NCBI RefSeq assembly: GCF_000025965.1
Contig: NC_006513.1
Coordinates: 1,798,001 to 1,862,000 of the forward strand
Source: Aromatoleum aromaticum EbN1
Lineage (GTDB): Bacteria; Pseudomonadota; Gammaproteobacteria; Burkholderiales; Rhodocyclaceae
Reading direction: 5' to 3'
Length of the DNA: 64,000 bases
Positions 58,639-64,000 of the stretch are shown piece by piece. The notes beneath the pieces were generated by a model. It saw only the letters and a program-made list of their open reading frames with translations. It did no database searches and was not told the DNA's origin. Position numbers and translations under genes: made by a program. Each line of letters opens with the position of its first letter. Position 1 is the first letter of the stretch.

Positions 58639-59946
58639 ATGAGGAAAGCCCAGGGAATCGGGAGCATCCGAGGCTTGGCATTGGCCGTATGCGCGCTGCT
58701 CGCAGGCTGCGCTGCGGTCCCCGAGCCGGTCGTCGAGGTCCAGGCGCCGGCCCCGGTCGAGGTGCGGTTGCCGAAAACCGTTCGCGCACCGGCCGCGCCA
58801 CCTGCCCCGCCGCGTGTGCCCGTCAAGCGCCCCACGGTACCTGCGGCATCGGAGCCGCCCGAGGTGATTTTCCCGCCGGCGCCGGTGGGCCCGATCGCCG
58901 CGCCGCGCTACCCGGGCCGCCAGCAGGGCGTCGCACGGGTGCTGGAGCTGCTGCCTCCGAGCGTGACGCGGGACAGGGACGGCTGGGCTGCGGACATCTT
59001 CGCGGCTTTTGTCGCGTTGCGCCTCGCGCCGACCGCCGAAAATTTCTGTGCCGCGATTGCCGTCATCGAACAGGAGTCGGGCTTTGTCGCCGATCCGGTG
59101 GTGCCGGGGCTGTCGCGCATTGCGTGGCGCGAAATCGAGGCGCGTCGCCAGCGTTTCCGTATCCCGAAGCTCGCGCTCGATGCCGCACTGGCGAAACCGT
59201 CCCCGAACGGCCAGACGTACAAGCGCCGGCTCGATACGCTCCGCACCGAGCGGGAGATGAGCCTGCTCTACGACGACATGATTGCCGAGCTGCCCGGCGG
59301 CCGGTTGCTGTTGAGCGGCTACAATCCCGTGCACACCGGCGGGCCGATGCAGGTCAGCATCGCGTTCGCCGAAGCGCATGCACGGACCGCAGGGGAATAC
59401 GGCGGCGGAGTCGGCAAGGGGCTGCGCAACACGGTATTCACGCGTCCGGGCGGGCTCTATTTCGGCATCGCGCACCTGCTCGACTACCCGGCGCCGTATC
59501 ACGACCCGCTGTTTCGCTTCGCCGATTTCAACGCGGGGCATTACAGCAGCCGCAATGCGGCATTCCAGCAGGCGGTGGCGCGACTGGCCGGCGTCAAGCT
59601 GGTCCTCGACGGGGATCTGCTGCGTTACAAAAACGGGGAACCGAGCGGCCAGGCCAGCGCGACGCAGAAGGCGGTGACCGCGTTGTCCGGGCGGCTGAAG
59701 CTCGATCCCGCGGAGATCCTTGCGGCGTTGCGGCAGGAAAAGCGCGAGTCATTCGCGCGGACCCAGCTTTACCTGCGCGTCTTCGCGATGGCCGACCAGG
59801 CGGCCGGAGCCCGCGTGCCGCGCGAAGCGATGCCGCGCATCGAACTCAAGAGCCCGAAGATCCAGCGCAAGCTGACGACTGCGTGGTTTGCCGAGCGGGT
59901 GCACATGCGCTATCGCGCCTGCATGAAGCGCGCGCCGGTCGCCTGA
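58639..59946 (+). CDS. DUF1615 lipoprotein
   Basis: 435 aa. The signal peptide ends in a lipobox (CALLAGCAAVPEP). A Pro/Ala/Val-rich linker (about 25-80) leads to the DUF1615 domain (VARVLELLPPSVTRDRDGWAADIFAAF...FCAAIAVIEQESGFVADPVVPGLSRIAW...YNPVHTGGPMQVSIAFAEAHA...HYSSRNAAFQQAVARLAGVKLVLDGDLL). The EQESGF and NPxxxGGPMQVS stretches suggest a lysozyme-like lytic-transglycosylase fold, but activity is not shown. The 311-base gap upstream (58328-58638) holds nothing I can name beyond its ribosome-binding region (AGGGAAAACG). Confidence 0.85.
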   Translation: MRKAQGIGSIRGLALAVCALLAGCAAVPEPVVEVQAPAPVEVRLPKTVRAPAAPPAPPRVPVKRPTVPAASEPPEVIFPPAPVGPIAAPRYPGRQQGVARVLELLPPSVTRDRDGWAADIFAAFVALRLAPTAENFCAAIAVIEQESGFVADPVVPGLSRIAWREIEARRQRFRIPKLALDAALAKPSPNGQTYKRRLDTLRTEREMSLLYDDMIAELPGGRLLLSGYNPVHTGGPMQVSIAFAEAHARTAGEYGGGVGKGLRNTVFTRPGGLYFGIAHLLDYPAPYHDPLFRFADFNAGHYSSRNAAFQQAVARLAGVKLVLDGDLLRYKNGEPSGQASATQKAVTALSGRLKLDPAEILAALRQEKRESFARTQLYLRVFAMADQAAGARVPREAMPRIELKSPKIQRKLTTAWFAERVHMRYRACMKRAPVA

Positions 59947-60001
59947 CGCCGACGGGGGTTCCGAAAGGTGCTCGTCGTGCCGGGCAGAAGGAGATCCAGC
60001 A

Positions 60002-60490
60002 ATGCGAACACATTCCTGGCAGCGGGCCGGTCGCCCGAAGCGGCTCGTCGTGGCCGGCACGATCGCCGGAATCGTTGCCGGAATCGTCGCGACGGTTGCG
60101 CAACTCGCGTTGTGGTGGATCTTCTCCGACGCGCTGCCCGCAATCCTCTTTCGCGATGCCCGGCTCGCGGCGGCCATCGTCATGGGGCCCGGCGTGCTGC
60201 CGCCGCCGGCGACATTCGATGTCGTCGTGATGCTCGTTGCGACAGTCGTACATTTCGCCCTGTCGATCATGTACGGCGTGGTGCTCGCGCCGCTGGTCGC
60301 CACGCTCGATGCCCGGCGGGTGTTGCCGGCGGGCAGCGTGTTCGGCCTCGCGCTGTTCGTGCTGAACATGTACGGCTTCACGCTCGTGTTCCCCTGGTTC
60401 GATGCCGCGAGAGACTGGATCACCGCCGCCGCCCACGTCGTGTTCGGCGCCACGGCGGCCGCTGTCTGCCGGCACCTGTCGACGCGATAG
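60002..60490 (+). CDS. Four-helix membrane protein of unknown function
   Basis: 162 aa. Four predicted membrane helices: LVVAGTIAGIVAGIVATVAQLALWWIF, FDVVVMLVATVVHFALSIMYGVVLAPLVA, GSVFGLALFVLNMYGFTLVFPWF and WITAAAHVVFGATAAAVCRHL. Conserved-looking features are HFALSIMYG and the late His in AAHVVFG. I know similar uncharacterised proteins but no function. It follows the DUF1615 gene by 55 bases and may be co-transcribed with it; AGAAGGAG lies upstream of the ATG. Confidence 0.75.
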   Translation: MRTHSWQRAGRPKRLVVAGTIAGIVAGIVATVAQLALWWIFSDALPAILFRDARLAAAIVMGPGVLPPPATFDVVVMLVATVVHFALSIMYGVVLAPLVATLDARRVLPAGSVFGLALFVLNMYGFTLVFPWFDAARDWITAAAHVVFGATAAAVCRHLSTR

Positions 60491-60588
60491 TGCGGCAGAT
60501 GTCCTGCCATCCGCGTGCCGCGTTTGCGCCGCCCCGAATCGGGGAATAGACTGCTGTCATTGTTCCACCCCCTCTCCGGAGCATTGCC

Positions 60589-61662
60589 ATGACCACCATG
60601 AAAGCAGCCGTCTTCAAAGCACCCGGTCGCATCGAGCTCGTCGATAAGCCGCTTCCGCAGGTCGGTCCGAACGACGCCCTGGTCCGCATCACGACGACGA
60701 CGATCTGCGGCACCGACGTTCATATCCTGAAAGGCGAATATCCGGTCGCGACCGGCCTGACGATCGGCCACGAGCCGGTCGGCGTCATCGAGCAGCTCGG
60801 CAGCAACGTGCAGGGCTACGTCGAAGGGCAGCGCGTGATCGCGGGCGCGATCTGCCCGAGCTTCACGTCTTACGGCTGCCAGGACGGCGTGCCGTCGCAG
60901 GATGGCGGACATGTCGGTCACGGCTACAAACCGATGGGCGGCTGGCGTTTCGGCAACACGATCGACGGCACCCAGGCCGACTACGTGCTGGTGCCGGACG
61001 CCATCGCGAACCTCGCCCCGGTTCCGGACGGCCTCACCGACGAGCAGGTGCTGATGTGTCCGGACATCATGTCGACGGGCTTTGCCGGTGCCGAAGCCGC
61101 GAACATTCGCATCGGCGACATCGTCGCGGTGTTCGCACAGGGACCGATCGGCCTGTGCGCGACCGCCGGCGCGAAGCTGCGCGGTGCGAGCCTGATCATC
61201 GCCGTCGACGGCGTCGACGAACGTCTGCGAATCTCGCGCAACATGGGCGCCGACGTGACGCTGAACTTCCGCGAAGTCGATGTCGTCAGCGAAATCCTCA
61301 GGATCACCGGCGGGCGTGGCGTGGATGCGGCGGTCGAGGCGCTCGGCCTGCAATCGACGTTCGAATCGGCGCTGCGCGTGCTCAAGCCGGGCGGCACGCT
61401 GTCGAGCCTGGGCGTGTATTCGAGCGACCTGACGATCCCGCTCGGCGCTTTCCATGCCGGCCTTGGCGACAACAAGATCGTCACGTCGCTGTGCCCGGGT
61501 GGCAAGGAGCGCATGCGCCGGCTGATGAACGTCGTCGCGTCCGGACGCGACGATTTCGGCGCTCTTGTGACGCACACCTACAAGCTCGACGACATCGTCG
61601 CCGCCTACGACCTGTTCGCGAACCAGCGCGACGGGGTGCTGAAGATCGCGATCAAGCCGTGA
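60589..61662 (+). CDS. Zn-dependent alcohol dehydrogenase, secondary-alcohol type
   Basis: A 357-aa MDR-family enzyme. Catalytic zinc ligands fit Cys in TTICGTDVH (about C41) and His-Glu in IGHEPVGVIEQLG. The NAD(P) fold starts near IGDIVAVFAQGPIGLCATAGAKLRGA. The usual four-cysteine structural-zinc lobe is absent; the region reads ICPSFTSYGCQDG...GWRFGNTIDGTQADYVLVP. That, and the C-terminal SLCPGGKERMRRLMNVV, resembles the isopropanol/secondary ADH group (Clostridium, Thermoanaerobacter). The natural substrate is unknown. It appears monocistronic, converging on ribA with a shared terminator-like stem. Confidence 0.88.
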   Translation: MTTMKAAVFKAPGRIELVDKPLPQVGPNDALVRITTTTICGTDVHILKGEYPVATGLTIGHEPVGVIEQLGSNVQGYVEGQRVIAGAICPSFTSYGCQDGVPSQDGGHVGHGYKPMGGWRFGNTIDGTQADYVLVPDAIANLAPVPDGLTDEQVLMCPDIMSTGFAGAEAANIRIGDIVAVFAQGPIGLCATAGAKLRGASLIIAVDGVDERLRISRNMGADVTLNFREVDVVSEILRITGGRGVDAAVEALGLQSTFESALRVLKPGGTLSSLGVYSSDLTIPLGAFHAGLGDNKIVTSLCPGGKERMRRLMNVVASGRDDFGALVTHTYKLDDIVAAYDLFANQRDGVLKIAIKP

Positions 61663-61667
61663 TGCGA

Positions 61668-61695
61668 GCGGCAGCGGCCGATGCGCCGCTGCCGC
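61668..61695. terminator. Bidirectional terminator-like stem between the alcohol dehydrogenase and ribA
   Basis: GCGGCAGCGGC and GCCGCTGCCGC form an 11-bp perfect GC stem with a 6-base loop. It fills the 34-base gap between two converging genes. There is no T-run, so efficiency is uncertain. Confidence 0.5.
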
Positions 61696-61696
61696 C

Positions 61697-62350
61697 TCAG
61701 TGTCCGGCGAGCAGGTGGCCGAGCCGCTGGGCTTTGGTGCGCAGGTAGTTCGCGTTGTGCGGGTTCGGCTCGATGATGTGCGGCACGCGCTCGGCGACCG
61801 TGATGCCGTACTGCTCGAGTGCGGCGACCTTGCGTGGATTGTTCGTCATCAGCCGCAACGAGGCGATGCCGAGCTCGCCCAGCATCGAGGCGGCGACGGC
61901 GTAATCGCGCGTGTCGGCGTCGAAGCCGAGGAGGTGATTGGCTTCGACGGTGTCCGCCCCTTCGTCCTGCAGCGCATAGGCGCGGACCTTGTTCAGCAGG
62001 CCGATGCCGCGGCCTTCCTGTCGCAGGTACAGCAGGACGCCGCGCCCTTCGGCAGCGATCGCCGCGAGCGCCGCTTCGAGTTGCGGGCCGCAGTCGCAGC
62101 GCCGGCTGAACAGGGCGTCGCCGGTGAGGCACTCGGAGTGAACGCGGGTCAGCACGGGTTTGCCATCGGCGACTGCTCCAAGCGTCAGCGCGACATGCTC
62201 GCGCCCGGTCGCCGGCTCTTCGAAGCCGTGCATCCGGAAAATTGCCCAGGGGGTCGGCAACCGGCATGAAGCGACCAGGCGGGTGTTCCGCTGGTCGGTT
62301 TCATCGGTGCTCGCAACCGGCCCGGCGTTTCGGGTATCCGCGGTGTGCAT
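61697..62350 (-). CDS. ribA: GTP cyclohydrolase II
   Basis: 217 aa from [14 protein letters not shown], preceded by GGAAGAGAG; the open frame to 62581 is unlikely to be coding. Zinc ligands lie in [25 protein letters not shown] (three Cys). Other motifs: [54 protein letters not shown] and C-terminal [18 protein letters not shown]. It opens GTP to start riboflavin synthesis. It stands alone here without a fused RibB domain, and no FMN riboswitch is visible in the ~250 bases upstream. Confidence 0.96.
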   Translation of the reverse strand: MHTADTRNAGPVASTDETDQRNTRLVASCRLPTPWAIFRMHGFEEPATGREHVALTLGAVADGKPVLTRVHSECLTGDALFSRRCDCGPQLEAALAAIAAEGRGVLLYLRQEGRGIGLLNKVRAYALQDEGADTVEANHLLGFDADTRDYAVAASMLGELGIASLRLMTNNPRKVAALEQYGITVAERVPHIIEPNPHNANYLRTKAQRLGHLLAGH

Positions 62351-62607
62351 CGTGATCTCTCTTCCATTACGGGTGGCGGCCGGAGTCATCGGAGGACCTG
62401 GGTGGAGGTTTTCCCAACGTCCGTGCGAGGCCCGTCGTACCGCTTTCAACGAGAAGGTGACGTGTGCGCGCAGATCGGTCAACTGCAAAATGCGTGCTTT
62501 CGTCGCGCGCCGCGCTCGATCGGTCGCAGAAAAGCGGCTGTGTCCGACGCTGTGTCCTAATATTGGGAGACGCGACGGCAAACGATCGCCGAGTTGCTGA
62601 CGGAGGG

Positions 62608-62781
62608 ATGATGCATACGCCTACACCGCCGGTGCCGGGTCCCCAACCGGATCCGGCACCGGAGCCCGACCCCGTGCCCGACCCGAGCAAAGACCCGGAT
62701 CCGGAGACGGACGACGATACCGCGCAAGTGACCCGCGGACACCTGAAGAAAGGGGTGATCCTGAGCGCTTCACTCGCATAG
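62608..62781 (+). CDS. Pro/Asp-rich microprotein (57 aa)
   Basis: From [20 protein letters not shown], with GACGGAGG 3-8 bases before the ATG. The centre is a Pro-Asp/Glu repeat ([20 protein letters not shown]), then [24 protein letters not shown]. No signal peptide or family is recognised. The stop is 8 bases before the next ATG, which suggests translational linkage with the DUF6351-like gene. The larger open frame from 62464 has no coding look. Moderate confidence, since low-complexity frames can be spurious in GC-rich DNA. Confidence 0.5.
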   Translation: MMHTPTPPVPGPQPDPAPEPDPVPDPSKDPDPETDDDTAQVTRGHLKKGVILSASLA

Positions 62782-62789
62782 GGGGGAAT

Positions 62790-64000
62790 ATGCCGGCGAA
62801 AGGGTGGGTCTGGTTGAGCTTGCTGCTGACGGCCACACTGTCCGCCGGGTCCTCCGCCCCGCCGAAGGCGCAACGTCCGATCGTGGTCGGCCTGCCGGCC
62901 GGCTTCGATGCGAAGGCGCCCGCCGCACCCTACGACGGACCACATCCGTCGCGGTTGCAGCGTCCTGCCGAGACGTTCCGGTTTCCGATAAGGCTCGGCC
63001 AGGTAGGGCCGAGCGAAGCCCTGTTTGCCGGTCCCACACAGTATCCGTTCGTTTGCGATACCGAAGCTTCCGGCCTGGGTCAACCGCTGGTGGACAATCA
63101 TGCCGGAGTCGGCACGCCGGTCGTCTCGAAGGCCGCGACGGTCTTTGCGAACCCCGCACCGATCGGCTACAGCCAGGACTGTCTGGCGCGCACGCGGGCC
63201 TGGTATTACTACAAGCCGCGGGGCAAGGAAAAATTCGAGCGGTGGTCGGAAGCGGTGCGGGACGTCGACAGCGTCAGCATCAACGGTACCCCGGTGCCGT
63301 TCATCGTGCGCGTCGAAATGGGCACGATCAACCGTTTCGTCTACGTCATTGCGGCGCTGAAAGGGCCTCATGAAACTCTCGCTGCCCCGAGTGCCGCGCA
63401 CTGGAACGGCCGCCTGATCTACCAGTTTTCCGGCGGCGTCGGGATCGGGCACCGGCAAGGCAGGGTGAAGCCTTCGAGAGTCCTCGAGGGGCGGCGCGAG
63501 CAACTGGCGCAGGGCTATGCGGTCGTCGCGTCGACCGGCACGACGACTTCCACTCATTACAACATCTGGCTGGCCGAAGATACCGCGTTGCGCGTAAAGC
63601 GCCAGTTCGTCGCGCTATATGGCGAACCGGAGTATACGATCGGCGTGGGCGGGTCCGGTGGCGCGATCCAGCAGTATCTGCTGGCGCAGAACCGTCCCGG
63701 CCTGATCGATGCTGCGATTGCGCAGTATTCGTATCCCGACATGGTCACCCAGACCATCTGGGCGTTCGATTGCGAACTGCTGGAGTATTACTTCGACAGG
63801 ACCGACCGCCGCAATCCGCTGTGGCACCACGCCGAACACCGGCAATGGGTCGAAGGTCTCAACGCCCGCAACGATTACCAGGGCGAGGGCAAGGCGAGAG
63901 CCATCGCGACGACGACCCGGCTCGCCCTGCTGGCCGGTGAGCGCCGGGTGGCGGACGCCGAGGGTCAGACTGAATGCGTGGTCGGCTGGCGCGGGCTGAC
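62790..64000 (+). CDS. Exported DUF6351-like protein, 3' end beyond window
   Basis: 403 codons are open from ATG 62790 to the window edge. The N-terminus is a signal peptide (MPAKGWVWLSLLLTATLSAGSSA). Then come IVVGLPAGFDAKAP, FRFPIRLGQVGPSEALFAGP, QYPFVCDTEASGLGQPLVDN, NGRLIYQFSGGVGIGHRQG, and the GxSGG-like turn TIGVGGSGGAIQQYLLAQNRPGLIDAAIAQYSYPDM. This last stretch looks like the nucleophile elbow of an alpha/beta-hydrolase. The sequence matches what I know of the DUF6351 family, whose members are about 700 aa and uncharacterised. The symbol and substrate are unknown. No stop occurs before 64000. Confidence 0.8.
   Translation, partial: MPAKGWVWLSLLLTATLSAGSSAPPKAQRPIVVGLPAGFDAKAPAAPYDGPHPSRLQRPAETFRFPIRLGQVGPSEALFAGPTQYPFVCDTEASGLGQPLVDNHAGVGTPVVSKAATVFANPAPIGYSQDCLARTRAWYYYKPRGKEKFERWSEAVRDVDSVSINGTPVPFIVRVEMGTINRFVYVIAALKGPHETLAAPSAAHWNGRLIYQFSGGVGIGHRQGRVKPSRVLEGRREQLAQGYAVVASTGTTTSTHYNIWLAEDTALRVKRQFVALYGEPEYTIGVGGSGGAIQQYLLAQNRPGLIDAAIAQYSYPDMVTQTIWAFDCELLEYYFDRTDRRNPLWHHAEHRQWVEGLNARNDYQGEGKARAIATTTRLALLAGERRVADAEGQTECVVGWRGL

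Noticed and set aside
58328-58835. Long open frame that would fuse sbcD or sbcC to an upstream extension
   Set aside because: Antisense to the DUF1615 gene, with no domain; both exonuclease genes have normal starts at 58327 and 57050.
62351-62607. FMN riboswitch upstream of ribA
   Set aside because: I could not find the conserved RFN-element helices in this stretch; nothing is supported.

Overview
The window is high-GC bacterial chromosome with long, densely packed operons. The 16S-tRNA-Ile-tRNA-Ala-23S-5S operon, the gene orders (phoB-phoR, gatCAB, mreBCD-mrdA-rodA-rlpA, lexA-imuA-imuB-dnaE2, DUF971-ubiE-Tim44-ubiJ) and the protein sequences point to a betaproteobacterium, most likely Rhodocyclales of the Azoarcus/Aromatoleum/Thauera type. 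That assignment is my recognition from memory, not a database result.

Layout. 1-542: end of the ATP synthase operon (atpD tail, atpC) and a clear terminator. 0.6-3.4 kb (minus): ubiquinone-biosynthesis operon DUF971-ubiE-Tim44-ubiJ. 3.6-5.6 kb: phosphate two-component system phoB-phoR, where phoR has an odd start. 5.6-8.6 kb (minus): a 551-aa protein of unknown function, a HIT hydrolase and a class II glutamine amidotransferase. 8.7-12.05 kb (minus): gatCAB amidotransferase. 12.2-22.8 kb (plus): cell-shape and peptidoglycan genes mreB, mreC, mreD, mrdA, rodA, rlpA and a D,D-carboxypeptidase, followed by a D-amino-acid aminotransferase, a YbeD-like protein, lipB and lipA. 22.9-25.6 kb: dksA and the divergent helicase gene rep.

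25.7-34.3 kb is a respiratory cluster resembling tetrathionate reductase: ttrB (4x[4Fe-4S]), ttrC (NrfD-type membrane anchor) and ttrA (molybdoenzyme), then a small exported Gly/Met protein. Facing it is an operon of a c-type cytochrome lipoprotein, the sensor kinase ttrS and the response regulator ttrR. 34.6-37.2 kb is a small accessory patch: a BON-LysM protein, tRNA-Arg(CCG), a hypothetical protein, decayed remnants of an ECF42-type sigma factor and its YCII/DGPF partner, and an intact VOC/PhnB-like gene. 37.3-43.3 kb (minus) is the SOS mutagenesis operon lexA-imuA-imuB-dnaE2 with a near-consensus LexA box. 43.5-47.6 kb: MOSC protein, PRC-barrel protein, small membrane protein, DUF445 protein and a second RlpA-like protein. 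47.67-53.07 kb: a complete rRNA operon with promoter, boxA elements, processing stems and terminator. 53.2-58.3 kb (minus): sbcD-sbcC. 58.6-64 kb: DUF1615 lipoprotein, membrane protein, secondary-alcohol-type dehydrogenase, ribA (minus), a Pro/Asp-rich microprotein and a truncated DUF6351-like exported protein.

Most of the window is ordinary core genome. The points that repay attention are the missing canonical start of phoR, the tetrathionate-reductase-like cluster with its linked cytochrome and repeat-bearing protein, the decayed ECF42-YCII locus beside tRNA-Arg, and the microprotein/DUF6351 pair at the right edge. I did not find a CRISPR array, an intact insertion sequence or a clearly novel defence system.
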